From contig NZ_AP017558.1 of assembly GCF_002355635.1 (NCBI RefSeq), forward strand, positions 2,356,001-2,420,000: 64,000 nucleotides of DNA. Reading direction: 5' to 3'. The stretch comes from Halopenitus persicus. GTDB lineage: Archaea > Halobacteriota > Halobacteria > Halobacteriales > Haloferacaceae. The notes below the pieces were generated by a model, which searched no databases, was not told where the DNA came from, and saw only the letters and a list, made by a program, of their open reading frames with translations. Position numbers and translations under genes: made by a program. This document shows positions 33,418 to 42,777 of this stretch, piece by piece. Positions within the stretch are counted from its first letter, which is position 1, and every line of letters begins with the position of its first letter.

Positions 33418-33458
33418 CTGGCGATCCGCCCGGCGACGTCACGATCGAATAAACACCT

Positions 33459-35138
33459 ATGGTGGTCTATCCACTACCTCGTGGCGTGCTCGCTCAGACG
33501 CTCCCGTCGGTGTCGACGACGTTCGCGGTCTACGTGTTGGCGTTCGCCGCGGCCGCGGTGGCCTGCTTCGCGAGCGTTCCCCGTGCACGCACGTTCGATG
33601 ATCCGGACGTTCGCGTCGGACTCGTTTCGCTGCTCGTGCTCAGCGGGCTCTGGGCGACGGCCCACGTCGGGTTCCTGATCGCGAGGCAAAGCTCGCTGGC
33701 GGTCCCGCTGTACGTCGCCGGGCTCGTGGCCGGCTTCTCGACCATCGGGGCGTGGCTCTACTTCTGTTCGGCCTACTCCGGACGGACGCTCCACCGGCAG
33801 CCCGTCTATCGGCGCACCGCGGTCGGGATCTTCCTCGCGGTGCTCGCGGTCAAGTTCACCAACCCGATACACGGCATCTACTTCGCGGTCGAACCGAGCA
33901 CCACGCCGTTTCCTCATCTCGGGGTCCACCACTTGGTCGGCCATTGGGTTGCGATGGGGCTGGCGTACGCGCTCGCCACCGTCGGGATATTCATGCTCGT
34001 CGAGCAGTTCACGCAGGTCGGCGCCGACACCACGCCGCTGGCGATACTCGTCGGCATCACCGGACTTCCGTTGGTGCTCGACATCGTCGGGTATCTGCAC
34101 CCCGGGCTGATCGACATGACCTACGAGCCCCTCGGGGTCGCCGTCTTCGCGGTCGGGGTGCTGTTCATTTTCTACGATCAGTTCCAGGCGACGCGCATCG
34201 CCCACGAGACCGACGAGCCCGTGATCGTCCTCGACGACGACGACCGGGTCCGCGATTATAACGTCAGCGCGCGGCAGCACCTCCCGGAGATCGCCGACCG
34301 CGTCGTCATCGGCGAGCCGATCGCCGAGGCGCTCCCCGAACTCGCCGCCGCGATCGGCGCCGACGACGACATCTGTCGGATCGACCGGGACGGCGAGACC
34401 CGGTATTACCGCGTCTCCGTGGGCCCGTTCACGGCGGGGTCGCGTCACCTCGGTCGGCTCCTCACGATCACGGACGTCACCGACCGCGAGCGCTACCGAA
34501 TGGAGCTGGAGCGACAGAACGAGAGACTCGACCGCTTCGCGAGCGTAGTCTCACACGACCTGCGGAACCCGCTCAACGTCGCACAGGGGCGTGTCGATCT
34601 CGCCCTGGAGACCGGCGACGACGAGCACCTCGAGGCGGCCGCGAACGCGCTCGACCGGATGGAGGAGCTGATCGCCGACGTCCTCACGCTGGCGCGGCAG
34701 GGACAGCCGATCGGCGAGACGGAACCCGTCCGGATCGCGACGGTGTGTGAGGAGGCATGGAGGGTGATCGACGCGGGGGCGGCGACGCTCGAGGTGGACG
34801 CCGACGCCACGATCGACGCCGACGCCGACCGGCTGCAACAGCTGCTCGAGAACCTCTTCCGGAACGCGATCGAGCACGGCGGCGAGGACGTCACGATCAC
34901 CGTCGGACCGCTCGCGGACTCGCCCGGCTTCTACGTCGCCGACGACGGCCCCGGGATCCCACCCGAGAAGCGCGAGGAGGTCTTCGAGTACGGTTACACG
35001 AGCGATCCGGAGGGGACGGGCTTCGGGCTTGCCATCGTCTCGGAGATCGCCGAGGCACACGGTTGGACCGTCCGCGCGGTCGAGGCGGACTCCGGCGGCG
35101 CCCGGTTCGAGATCGCCGGCGTTCGGCGCCCCGAGTGA
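33459..35138 (+). CDS. Membrane sensor histidine kinase (7TM N-terminus, PAS, HisKA, HATPase)
   Basis: This 559-residue sensor kinase starts with seven hydrophobic segments (residues ~10-235) of the type found as N-terminal 7TM regions in haloarchaeal kinases. A PAS-like domain follows (~245-340; PVIVLDDDDRVRDYNVSARQ). The dimerisation H-box is ASVVSHDLRNPLNVAQGRV, with the phospho-accepting His near 368. The ATPase domain has the N-box LLENLFRNAIEHG and G-boxes DDGPGIPPEKREEVF and GTGFGLAIV. The signal is unknown. No response regulator gene is adjacent, so it is an orphan kinase here. Confidence 0.92.
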   Translation: MVVYPLPRGVLAQTLPSVSTTFAVYVLAFAAAAVACFASVPRARTFDDPDVRVGLVSLLVLSGLWATAHVGFLIARQSSLAVPLYVAGLVAGFSTIGAWLYFCSAYSGRTLHRQPVYRRTAVGIFLAVLAVKFTNPIHGIYFAVEPSTTPFPHLGVHHLVGHWVAMGLAYALATVGIFMLVEQFTQVGADTTPLAILVGITGLPLVLDIVGYLHPGLIDMTYEPLGVAVFAVGVLFIFYDQFQATRIAHETDEPVIVLDDDDRVRDYNVSARQHLPEIADRVVIGEPIAEALPELAAAIGADDDICRIDRDGETRYYRVSVGPFTAGSRHLGRLLTITDVTDRERYRMELERQNERLDRFASVVSHDLRNPLNVAQGRVDLALETGDDEHLEAAANALDRMEELIADVLTLARQGQPIGETEPVRIATVCEEAWRVIDAGAATLEVDADATIDADADRLQQLLENLFRNAIEHGGEDVTITVGPLADSPGFYVADDGPGIPPEKREEVFEYGYTSDPEGTGFGLAIVSEIAEAHGWTVRAVEADSGGARFEIAGVRRPE

Positions 35139-35240
35139 CCTCCGTCCGCGTTGTGCACCCGGTTCCCACACTGGCTTTGCGATTCGAATGTCCGGATCCC
35201 GATTCTCGCGTCTACTCCCCGAGCGACCCCCGGCTTCCGA

Positions 35241-35810
35241 TCACCCGTCGCCGTGGGCGTCGACGATGACGACCTCGCCGTCCTCGACGGTGACGTTGAT
35301 GAGAGTTCGGACGGTGTAGTCGGTGTCGTCGAGGTCGTTGTCGCCGGCCTTCTTGATGACGGCGACGACGTCGACGACTTCCGCGCCGATGTCGTTGGTC
35401 AACGCGTCGAGGATCGCCTTCATCGTGCCGCCCGTCGAGAGGACGTCGTCGATCACGAGCACGCGGTCGCCGGGCTCGACGTCGTTGATGTACATCTCGG
35501 ACTCCGAGTAGCCGGTCTCCTGAAACAGCGGGACCTCGCCCTCGAGGCCGTACTGGCGCTTCCGGATGACCACGAGCGGAATGTCGGTCATCAGCGACAG
35601 CGCGGTCGAGATGTGGATCCCCATCGCGGCCGGCGTGACGATCTTGTCGACGTTCTCGAGCTCGGCCTTCCGGATGATCCGGATGACGATCTCCCGGAGG
35701 AGTTCCGGCTCCAGCATCGGGACCCCGTCGCTTATCGGGTGGACGAAGTACTCGTACTCGCCTTTCTCGATGATCGGGGCGTCGAGCAGGGACTGCTCCA
35801 GCTGGTCCAT
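35241..35810 (-). CDS. hpt: Hypoxanthine phosphoribosyltransferase (archaeal type)
   Basis: This 189-residue purine salvage enzyme joins hypoxanthine (or guanine/adenine) to PRPP. The PRPP loop [17 protein letters not shown] is intact, and [31 protein letters not shown] matches the archaeal APRT/HPRT family. The start [12 protein letters not shown] agrees with haloarchaeal homologues; the much longer in-frame upstream extension is antisense to the next gene. Base specificity between hypoxanthine and adenine cannot be read from the sequence. Confidence 0.92.
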   Translation of the reverse strand: MDQLEQSLLDAPIIEKGEYEYFVHPISDGVPMLEPELLREIVIRIIRKAELENVDKIVTPAAMGIHISTALSLMTDIPLVVIRKRQYGLEGEVPLFQETGYSESEMYINDVEPGDRVLVIDDVLSTGGTMKAILDALTNDIGAEVVDVVAVIKKAGDNDLDDTDYTVRTLINVTVEDGEVVIVDAHGDG

Positions 35811-35941
35811 GTCGCCGGTACAGACCCGGTCGGATAAAGCCTGGCGGTTATCGCCGTGCGTGCGCCGGTCTCCCACCCGTTTGCGACCGTGACGTCGTCG
35901 GTTCGGCCGGGGTTCAGTCGTCCGGGTGCCGGCTCCGGCAG

Positions 35942-36577
35942 TTAGTCGTCCAGAGGGAGGCGGTTCAGGGCGCGCTCGCCCACGCCGGTGAGGTACGCCT
36001 GGCCCCAGACGCCGACGAGGAGCGCGCCGAACGAGTTGAACACGAGGTCCTTCACGGTGTCCTCGAGGCCGTGTTGGGCAAGCGGCATCGCGATCCCGGT
36101 CCGGGCCGCGAAGACGTCGAGGCCGAACTCGAACAGCTCCCAGACCACCCCGAACGCGAGCACGAACGCGACGAGAAAGACGACGAAGAAGCGCCGCGGC
36201 AGACGGATCTCCTCGTGGTGGGCGTCGACGGCACGAACGGCGACGTACCCGATCGCGGCGACGACGGACGCCGAGGTGGCGTGGGTGACGTGGTCCCACC
36301 AGCCGACGGAGGCGTAGAGACCTGCCGACCCGAGCGTGTGCAGGAAGACGGCGGTCGTGAGCCAGAACGCCAGGAACGGGTCGATCGGAACGCGGTAGTT
36401 CCGCTCGATGACCGCGGGCGCGAAGGTGATCGCCAGCGCCGCGGTGCCGTTCGTCACCGCCTTCGGCTCGCCGATCCAAGCCCCATAGCCGATCAGTACG
36501 ACGAGAACGGCCTGCATCGACCGTGCGAGCCCGCGTTTGGTCGCGGGCGGCAGAGCCGCCCGAAGCCGTCGGATCAT
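35942..36577 (-). CDS. Polytopic membrane protein, DUF2238/YjdF-like
   Basis: This 211-residue membrane protein has about six hydrophobic segments. The block [25 protein letters not shown], with an Asp-His...His pattern in the membrane, and [13 protein letters not shown] with acidic residues resemble the DUF2238 (YjdF) and VanZ-like families, whose function is unknown. It overlaps the membrane protein gene at 36574 as ATGA and is translated after it. Confidence 0.7.
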   Translation of the reverse strand: MIRRLRAALPPATKRGLARSMQAVLVVLIGYGAWIGEPKAVTNGTAALAITFAPAVIERNYRVPIDPFLAFWLTTAVFLHTLGSAGLYASVGWWDHVTHATSASVVAAIGYVAVRAVDAHHEEIRLPRRFFVVFLVAFVLAFGVVWELFEFGLDVFAARTGIAMPLAQHGLEDTVKDLVFNSFGALLVGVWGQAYLTGVGERALNRLPLDD

Positions 36578-37227
36578 CCGGACTGCCCTCCGTCCTCGTT
36601 CGCGGATCCGGTCCGTCCGGAATCACCGAGTTCCCGCTCGAGACGCCGCGTGAGTGCGCGATCCCGCCGGCGGAAATAGAGGTCGAACAGGAGGCCGGCG
36701 ACGATCCCCGCGATCGTCACCCACAGGAACTCGATCATCAGTGCCTCGTTGTCGATCAGGTACGCCGAGCCGAACGTTCGGTCCAGTCCCCAGCGGACGA
36801 TCGTCCACAGCGCGGCCGTCGCGAGCGTCGCCACGACGACCAACAGGACCGCGAACCAGTGGGTCACCCGCATCGGCGTGAACATGTCCATCTCGGCGAC
36901 CACGAGCAGCGCCAGCGCCGCGAGCGCGAGGTACGTCGCGAAGACGCCGACCTCGACACCCGGGGCGAGCGCTCGTGCCACGAGCGGCAGCGCGGCGAGG
37001 GCGAGCAGCTCCCACGGGAGCATCACGCGCCAGTCACGGCGCACGGCCGCCGGCAGCGTCATCACGCCCGCCGTGGCCGCCGCGACGATGAGCCACTGGA
37101 CGTCGAGCGGCAGCAGACTCTCCAGGAACACGAGCCCGACCAATCCGACGAGTACCCAGCCGATGAGCGCGTTCCGCCGCGTGTCGCGGAACAGCGACGC
37201 CAGGAGGTCGGCGTTCGTGTCGGTCAT
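36574..37227 (-). CDS. Polytopic membrane protein, unknown function
   Basis: This 217-residue protein has about six hydrophobic segments ([60 protein letters not shown] and others) and a basic, then acidic, cytoplasmic-type tail. No family is recognised. It is the first gene of a two-gene unit with the DUF2238-like protein, so the two probably act together. The start MTDTNADLL is preferred over an in-frame GTG seven codons earlier. Confidence 0.7.
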   Translation of the reverse strand: MTDTNADLLASLFRDTRRNALIGWVLVGLVGLVFLESLLPLDVQWLIVAAATAGVMTLPAAVRRDWRVMLPWELLALAALPLVARALAPGVEVGVFATYLALAALALLVVAEMDMFTPMRVTHWFAVLLVVVATLATAALWTIVRWGLDRTFGSAYLIDNEALMIEFLWVTIAGIVAGLLFDLYFRRRDRALTRRLERELGDSGRTGSANEDGGQSG

Positions 37228-37306
37228 CGTCGCTGGAACCTCGGCCAACGCCGTTCGGATCGGGGCTGCTGGATCATCGGGAAACCATCTGGTCGTTCGG
37301 GCCGAC

Positions 37307-37753
37307 CTAGCCGTATTGGCCGTCTTCCTCGGCCTTGATGTCGTCGAGGTACTCGTGGGCCTCCTCGAAGATCTCGCGGGGGCCGTCCTGGGTGATCGTG
37401 TTGATCGCTTGGTCGTAGTCGCGCCACTGGAGGTCGCGGTGCTCCTTCGAGAGCTCGGCGCTGGCCTCGAAGGAGCGCGCGATGAACAGGTGGACCGTCT
37501 TGTGGATGGTCTCGCCGTTCGCCTCGAACACGTAATCGTACTCCTTGCGGAAGCCGTCGATGAGGCGGAAATCGGATATCCCCGCCTCCTCCTCGACCTC
37601 CCTGATCGCCGTTTGCTGGAGCTCCTCGTCCCCCTCGACCCCGCCTTTGGGGAACTCCCAGTCCCCCGGACGGCTCTTCAGGAGCAGGTACTCCCGGTGG
37701 CCGCGGGTGTCGCGGAAGAGGATGGCTCCAGCGCTCGTCGCTTCGACCGTCAT
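37307..37753 (-). CDS. Nudix hydrolase (Ap4A-hydrolase-like)
   Basis: This 148-residue hydrolase has an intact Nudix box GGVEGDEELQQTAIREVEEEAGI, here at residues ~37-59, with the metal-binding REVEEE. SAGAILFRD, DWEFPKG and HLFIARSF resemble the bis(5'-nucleosyl)-tetraphosphatase branch, which cleaves dinucleoside polyphosphates. A TTTAGCGG element about 27 bases before the ATG suggests a leaderless message. Substrate is inference from subfamily resemblance. Confidence 0.88.
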   Translation of the reverse strand: MTVEATSAGAILFRDTRGHREYLLLKSRPGDWEFPKGGVEGDEELQQTAIREVEEEAGISDFRLIDGFRKEYDYVFEANGETIHKTVHLFIARSFEASAELSKEHRDLQWRDYDQAINTITQDGPREIFEEAHEYLDDIKAEEDGQYG

Positions 37754-37837
37754 TGCGGGGTTCTACTTGGTCGCCGCTAAAGAGGGTGTCGGACGCGACA
37801 CCCCGCCACGTCGGCTGGTCCGCGGCGGTCCCGGGCC

Positions 37838-37869
37838 GTGACCGTCCCGGTCCGTGACCGTCCCGGGCC
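37838..37869 (+). repeat. 16-bp tandem duplication in the Nudix-uS10 gap
   Basis: GTGACCGTCCCGGTCC is followed directly by GTGACCGTCCCGGGCC (one substitution), and a partial copy precedes them. It is non-coding. Confidence 0.8.
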
Positions 37870-37967
37870 GCGGCGCTCGATCTCCGACGTGTGCCGCCTC
37901 GCCCCGCACGACCGGATGTAGGTGCGTTTTTACCCGTCGGCGCCCCACGACCGATATATCCCCAGCG

Positions 37968-38300
37968 ATGACCTTCGTCACCAAACTCTCCTTCGAATCC
38001 GGCGACCGGCGCGTCCTCGAGGAGACCGTCGAGGACCTCCACCGGACGCTCGAGCGAAAGGGCGTGGAGTGTAAGGGCCCTCACGCCTTCTCGCCCGAGC
38101 GAACGCGCGTCCAGCTGTATAAGCAACTCCGACCGGGCGACCAGTTCTCCCCGTGGGAGTACACCGTCTACGCGCGCAAACTCGAGATCCACGGGTCCGA
38201 CGACATCGCCCGCGAGATGGTCGACCGCGACTTCCCCGACTCCGTCCACGTCGAGGTCGAAGTCGATCGGAAGAAGCCGCTCGGCCACGGGCGCGACTGA
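37968..38300 (+). CDS. uS10-like ribosomal protein paralogue
   Basis: This 110-residue basic-acidic protein follows the layout of archaeal ribosomal protein S10: an N-terminal beta strand and helix (VTKLSFESGDRRVLEETVEDLHRTLERKG), a central loop (GPHAFSPERTRVQLYKQ) and WEYTVYARKLEIHG. The C-terminal segment is DFPDSVHVEVEVDRK. Haloarchaeal genomes carry such a second S10-like gene apart from the one next to EF-1A. Whether it enters ribosomes is unknown. The gene stands alone; a GGGCG-AAG-CGCCC hairpin follows at 38302. Confidence 0.75.
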   Translation: MTFVTKLSFESGDRRVLEETVEDLHRTLERKGVECKGPHAFSPERTRVQLYKQLRPGDQFSPWEYTVYARKLEIHGSDDIAREMVDRDFPDSVHVEVEVDRKKPLGHGRD

Positions 38301-38301
38301 C

Positions 38302-38314
38302 GGGCGAAGCGCCC
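38302..38314 (+). terminator. Small hairpin after the uS10-like gene
   Basis: GGGCG, loop AAG, CGCCC lies immediately past the stop. No T-tract follows, so a terminator role is weakly supported. Confidence 0.3.
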
Positions 38315-38456
38315 ACGACCGGCGGCCGGTTCGATCGGGACTGACGGTTGAAAAGAGGATCAGCATAAAGACACCGACCGTGGACGACGTCCGCTGGACG
38401 AGATCGCACGACTGCGGCAGGGTACTCTGAACCGGCGATCGACCCCGTCTAGTAAC

Positions 38457-38462
38457 CTTTAA
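38457..38462 (+). promoter_or_regulatory. TATA-like box of dnaK
   Basis: CTTTAA lies about 30 bases before the dnaK ATG, in the 190-base gap. No obvious inverted-repeat heat-shock operator is visible next to it. Confidence 0.5.
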
Positions 38463-38490
38463 CCGACGCAAACCGGTATTTCCTTGCAAG

Positions 38491-40428
38491 ATGGCGAGCA
38501 ACAAGATCCTCGGTATCGACCTCGGTACCACGAACTCCGCGTTTGCGGTGATGGAGGGCGGCGACCCCGAGATCATCGCGAACGCCGAAGGCGACCGCAC
38601 GACGCCGTCGATCGTCGCGTTTTCCGACGACGGCGAGCGGCTGGTCGGCAAGCCCGCCAAGAACCAGGCGGTGCAGAACCCCGACCGAACGATCCAGTCC
38701 ATCAAGCGACATATGGGCGAGGAGGATTACACCGTCGAGATCGAGGACGAGGAGTACACGCCCGAGCAGGTCTCGGCGATGATCCTCCAGAAGATCAAAC
38801 GTGACGCCGAGGAGTACCTCGGCGACGAGATCGAGAAGGCGGTCATCACCGTCCCCGCCTACTTCAACGACAAGCAGCGACAGGCGACGAAGGACGCCGG
38901 CGAGATCGCCGGCTTCGAGGTCGACCGGATCGTCAACGAGCCGACCGCGGCTGCGATGGCGTACGGCCTCGACGACGAGTCCGACCAGACGGTGCTCGTC
39001 TACGACCTCGGCGGCGGCACCTTCGACGTCTCGATCCTCGACCTGGGCGGCGGCGTCTACGAGGTCGTCGCGACCAACGGCGACAACGACCTCGGCGGCG
39101 ACGACTGGGACGAGGCGGTCATCGACCACCTCGCCGAGGAGTTCGAGAACGACCACGGGATCGACCTCCGCGAGGACCGACAGGCCCTCCAGCGGCTCAC
39201 GGAGGCCGCCGAGGAGGCGAAGATCGAGCTGTCGAACAAGAAGGAGACCACGGTCAACCTGCCGTTCATCACGGCGACTGACTCCGGGCCCGTCCACCTC
39301 GAGCAGTCGATCACGCGGGCCACCTTCGAGTCGCTGACCGGTGACCTCCTCGAGCGAACCGTCGGTCCGACCGAGCAGGCGCTCGAGGACGCCGGCTACG
39401 CGAAGGGCGACATCGACGAGGTCATCCTCGTCGGCGGCTCCACCCGGATGCCGCAGGTACAGGAGAAGGTCGAGGAGCTCGTCGGCCAGGAGCCGAAGAA
39501 GAACGTCAACCCCGACGAGGCCGTCGCGCTGGGCGCGGCCGTCCAGGGCGGCGTGCTCTCGGGCGACGTCGACGACATCGTCCTGCTGGACGTGACGCCG
39601 CTCTCGCTCGGCATCGAGGTGAAGGGCGGCCTCTTCGAGCGGCTCATCGAGAAGAACACCACGATCCCGACGGAGGCCTCGAAGGTCTTCACGACCGCCG
39701 CGGACAACCAGACGTCGGTCAACGTCCGCGTCTTCCAGGGCGAACGCGAGATCGCCGAGGAGAACGAGCTGCTGGGTGCCTTCCAGCTCACCGGCATCCC
39801 GCCGGCGCCCGCCGGAACGCCGCAGATCGAGGTTTCCTTTAACATCGACGAGAACGGGATCGTCAACGTCGAGGCGGAGGACCAGGGCTCGGGCAACGCC
39901 GAGTCGATCACCATCGAGGGCGGCGCCGGCCTCTCCGACGAGGAGATCGATCGGATGCAGGAGGAGGCCGAACAGCACGCCGAGGAGGACGAGAAGCGCC
40001 GCGAGCTGATCGAGGCCCGCAACGAGGCCGAATCGACGGTTCAGCGCGCCGAGACCCTCATCGAGGAGAACGAGGAGAACGTCGACGACGACGTGATCGC
40101 CGAGATCGAGGACGCGATGGACGACGTCGAGGACGTCCTTGCGGACGAGGACGCCGACATCGACGAGATCGAGTCGGCAACCGAGGACCTGGCCGAGCAG
40201 CTCCAGGAGATCGGCAAGCAGATGTATCAGGAACAGGCGGCCCAGGCCGGTGCCGCCGGCGGCGCCGGGGCGGCGGGCGCCGGTCCGGGCGGAATGGGCG
40301 GTGCCGGCGGCGCCGGTCCCGGCGGGATGGGCGGTGCCGGCGGCGCGGCCGGCAACGGTGCCGGCGAGCCCGGCGACGACGAGTACGTCGACGCCGACTT
40401 CGAGGACGTGGACGAGGACGACGAATAG
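38491..40428 (+). CDS. dnaK: Hsp70 chaperone DnaK
   Basis: DnaK is the ATP-driven Hsp70 chaperone. The 645-residue protein has the nucleotide-binding domain ([49 protein letters not shown]) and the substrate domain ([20 protein letters not shown]). A helical lid follows, with a Gly/Ala/Met-rich tail ending in an acidic segment, as in haloarchaeal DnaK. dnaJ follows 167 bases downstream on the same strand. grpE, often upstream of dnaK in haloarchaea, is not in the flanking positions; the upstream gene is the uS10-like one. Confidence 0.98.
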   Translation: MASNKILGIDLGTTNSAFAVMEGGDPEIIANAEGDRTTPSIVAFSDDGERLVGKPAKNQAVQNPDRTIQSIKRHMGEEDYTVEIEDEEYTPEQVSAMILQKIKRDAEEYLGDEIEKAVITVPAYFNDKQRQATKDAGEIAGFEVDRIVNEPTAAAMAYGLDDESDQTVLVYDLGGGTFDVSILDLGGGVYEVVATNGDNDLGGDDWDEAVIDHLAEEFENDHGIDLREDRQALQRLTEAAEEAKIELSNKKETTVNLPFITATDSGPVHLEQSITRATFESLTGDLLERTVGPTEQALEDAGYAKGDIDEVILVGGSTRMPQVQEKVEELVGQEPKKNVNPDEAVALGAAVQGGVLSGDVDDIVLLDVTPLSLGIEVKGGLFERLIEKNTTIPTEASKVFTTAADNQTSVNVRVFQGEREIAEENELLGAFQLTGIPPAPAGTPQIEVSFNIDENGIVNVEAEDQGSGNAESITIEGGAGLSDEEIDRMQEEAEQHAEEDEKRRELIEARNEAESTVQRAETLIEENEENVDDDVIAEIEDAMDDVEDVLADEDADIDEIESATEDLAEQLQEIGKQMYQEQAAQAGAAGGAGAAGAGPGGMGGAGGAGPGGMGGAGGAAGNGAGEPGDDEYVDADFEDVDEDDE

Positions 40429-40595
40429 TCGGTCTCACCAGCCACCCAGCACTGCCTCGATCGCCGGTCGACGTCATCCGGACGAACGAGACACGCCCGC
40501 ATCGGGACGATACCGGCGCGGCTCGGCCGCGGGTCGGGTGCACGCTTTTCAAGTAGCCCGACGAATTACGACGTCACAAGACCGGAACTTTACGC

Positions 40596-41762
40596 ATGAG
40601 CGAGGACTTCTACGACGCACTCGGGGTCTCACGGGACGCCGACACCGACGAGATCAAACAGGCGTATCGAAAGAAGGCGGCGGAGTATCACCCGGACGTC
40701 AGCGACCACGACGACGCCGAGGAGAAATTCAAGACGATCAAGAAGGCCAAGGAGGTCCTCACCGACGAGGAGACGCGCCGCCAGTACGACCAGCTGGGCC
40801 ACGACCGGTTCGTCGAGGCCGAGAAGCGCGGTGCGGCCGGGTCGGGAGCCGGCGGCGGCCCCGGAGGAGCGGGCGGTCCCTTCGGCGGCGGCGCGGGCGG
40901 CGCCGGCGGCTTCGAGGACATCTTCAACCAGTTCTTCGGCGGCGGTGGCGGCCGCGGTCGCGGCGGCGACCCGAACCGCCCGCGGCAGGGGCAGGACCTC
41001 CGGACGGGCGTGACGATCGACCTCGAGGAGGCCTTCGAGGGCGCCACCAAGCAGTTCACCGTTACCCGTCCCGAGACGTGCGACACCTGCGATGGCGCCG
41101 GACACCCGCCCGACGCGGACGTCTCGACGTGTCGGCAGTGCAACGGCCAGGGACAGGTCACGCAGGTCCAACAGACCCCGCTCGGCCGCGTCCAGCAGAC
41201 GACCACCTGCCCCCGGTGTGAGGGGACCGGCGAGACCTACAGCGAGCGGTGTTCCGACTGCGACGGCGACGGCGTCGTCCGCAACGAGGCGACGCTGTCG
41301 GTCGAGATCCCGGCCGGGATCAGGTCGGGCCAGAGCCTCCGGATGGAGGGGGAGGGCGCTCCCGGCGAGAACGGCGGGCCCAACGGCGACCTCCTCATCG
41401 AGGTCGACGTCGACGTCGGCGACCGGTTCGAACGCGACGGCGCCGACCTCCACGTCCACGAGGCGGTCTCGTTCCCGCAGGCCGCCTTCGGCGACACGGT
41501 ACAGATCGAGACCGTCGACGGCACCGTCGAGATGGACGTTCCGTCGGGGACCCAAAGCGGGGAGACGTTCCGGCTCTCCGGCAAGGGGATGCCCCGCCTG
41601 CGCGGCCGGGGGCGTGGCGACCTCTACGTCCAGGTGCAGGTGGTCGTCCCCGACTCGCTCAACGACGAGCAGCGCGAGGCGCTGGAGGCGTTCGCCGAGG
41701 CCGGCGGCGAGGAGATCGACGTCGAACAGGGCTTCTTCGAGAAGCTGAAGAGCTCCTTCTGA
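40596..41762 (+). CDS. dnaJ: Co-chaperone DnaJ (Hsp40)
   Basis: DnaJ stimulates DnaK ATPase and delivers substrates. The 388-residue protein has all domains in order. The J domain has HPDVSDHDDAEEKF (HPD motif at residues 34-36). A Gly-rich/GF region spans ~80-125. Four CxxCxGxG zinc repeats follow (CDTCDGAG, CRQCNGQG, CPRCEGTG, CSDCDGDG), and then the C-terminal substrate domains. Translation starts MSEDFYDALGVSRDAD. Its stop codon begins a 35-bp tandem repeat. Confidence 0.98.
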   Translation: MSEDFYDALGVSRDADTDEIKQAYRKKAAEYHPDVSDHDDAEEKFKTIKKAKEVLTDEETRRQYDQLGHDRFVEAEKRGAAGSGAGGGPGGAGGPFGGGAGGAGGFEDIFNQFFGGGGGRGRGGDPNRPRQGQDLRTGVTIDLEEAFEGATKQFTVTRPETCDTCDGAGHPPDADVSTCRQCNGQGQVTQVQQTPLGRVQQTTTCPRCEGTGETYSERCSDCDGDGVVRNEATLSVEIPAGIRSGQSLRMEGEGAPGENGGPNGDLLIEVDVDVGDRFERDGADLHVHEAVSFPQAAFGDTVQIETVDGTVEMDVPSGTQSGETFRLSGKGMPRLRGRGRGDLYVQVQVVVPDSLNDEQREALEAFAEAGGEEIDVEQGFFEKLKSSF

Positions 41763-41851
41763 TCCCGTCTCGACGCCGACTCCCTCCAGCCAACCGATCT
41801 CGTCTCGACGCCGACTCCCTCCCGCCAACCGATCTCGTCTCGACGCCGACC
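41761..41851 (+). repeat. 35-bp tandem repeat starting at the dnaJ stop codon
   Basis: A 35-bp unit beginning GATCTCGTCTCGACGCCGAC occurs twice in full, with a 21-base third copy. The first copy starts with the last two bases of the dnaJ TGA and differs slightly (GATCCC, CCAGCC). Confidence 0.92.
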
Positions 41852-41935
41852 TCGTTTCGGTGCCGATCGGTCGCCCCGATCGGTGCCGCCGCTCGAGGGG
41901 GACGCTTTTGAGTCTCTCGCGCCGAGAACCGGTGT

Positions 41936-42706
41936 ATGGAGACCCTCGCGGACCCGCTCGCCCGTGATCGCCGAAGCGACGATCCCGCACTCGTGACGCC
42001 GGACGGTCGGGAGCGCAGCCGCCACGATCTGATCACGAACGCGTACAAGGCCGGCAACGCGCTCCGGCACGAGGGCGTCCGACGTGGCGCCGCGGTCGGG
42101 ATCGCGCCGGTACCGGACCTGCCGTTCGTCCTCGCGTTCCTCGGTGCCGGCCTCCTGGGCGCGACCGTCCGGTTCGACGTGGACGCGAGCCTCGCGGCGG
42201 GCGCGCGAGCGATCGTCGTCCCGGCTGCCGACGTCGCCGACGTCACCGCGGACGCGGGGCCGGGAACGCGGGTGGTCGCCGTGGGCGGAGCGCCGGACGA
42301 CCCCGCCGTCACCCACTGGGAGGAGACCGTCTGGAGCGAGAACCCGGCGTTCCCGTCGCCGACGATCGAGCCGGACGATCCGTTATTGGGCTCGCCCGAC
42401 GGAGACGAGACCATCACTCACGGCGAGGCGATCTCGGCAGCCACGGCGATCGCCGAGCAGTACGGGATCGGTTCGGCGCGTCGGGTCGTCCTCCGGTCCT
42501 CGCTCGCGCACCCGGGTGCGGTCGTGGCCGGCGTGCTCGCGCCGCTGTGTGGCGGCGGCGTCACCGTGTTGTCGTCGGCCGAGGCCGAGGGCGTTGCCGC
42601 CGAGGCCGACCTGGTGGTCGGCGACGCCGATGGCCAGAACGCGAACGATGCGAGCGCGGTCGCCGTCGACCCAACCGTGATCGACCCCGACGACGTGCCC
42701 ACTTGA
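41936..42706 (+). CDS. ANL-superfamily-like protein, short form lacking catalytic motifs
   Basis: This 256-residue protein resembles the N-terminal subdomain of acyl-CoA synthetases: DDPALVTPDGRERSRHDLITNAYKAGNALRHEGVRRGAAVGIAPVPDLPFVLAFLGAGLLGA parallels the usual substrate-side helix and sheet. The TSGTTGxPKG loop and the C-terminal lysine domain of working enzymes are absent. It could be an adenylation-fold regulatory or binding protein or a decayed gene, but the frame is intact and the composition is normal. It converges on the full-length ANL enzyme at 42778. Confidence 0.65.
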   Translation: METLADPLARDRRSDDPALVTPDGRERSRHDLITNAYKAGNALRHEGVRRGAAVGIAPVPDLPFVLAFLGAGLLGATVRFDVDASLAAGARAIVVPAADVADVTADAGPGTRVVAVGGAPDDPAVTHWEETVWSENPAFPSPTIEPDDPLLGSPDGDETITHGEAISAATAIAEQYGIGSARRVVLRSSLAHPGAVVAGVLAPLCGGGVTVLSSAEAEGVAAEADLVVGDADGQNANDASAVAVDPTVIDPDDVPT

Positions 42707-42777
42707 GGCTCATCTCGATCCGTGGCCCTCCCGATTTCGACCCGTCTTCGCGCGGTAGTGCCGATTCTCGGGGGCGC

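Noticed and set aside
35241-36626. 461-codon version of the phosphoribosyltransferase
   Set aside because: The first ~270 codons are a shadow of the membrane protein gene at 35942. The enzyme starts [12 protein letters not shown] at 35810.
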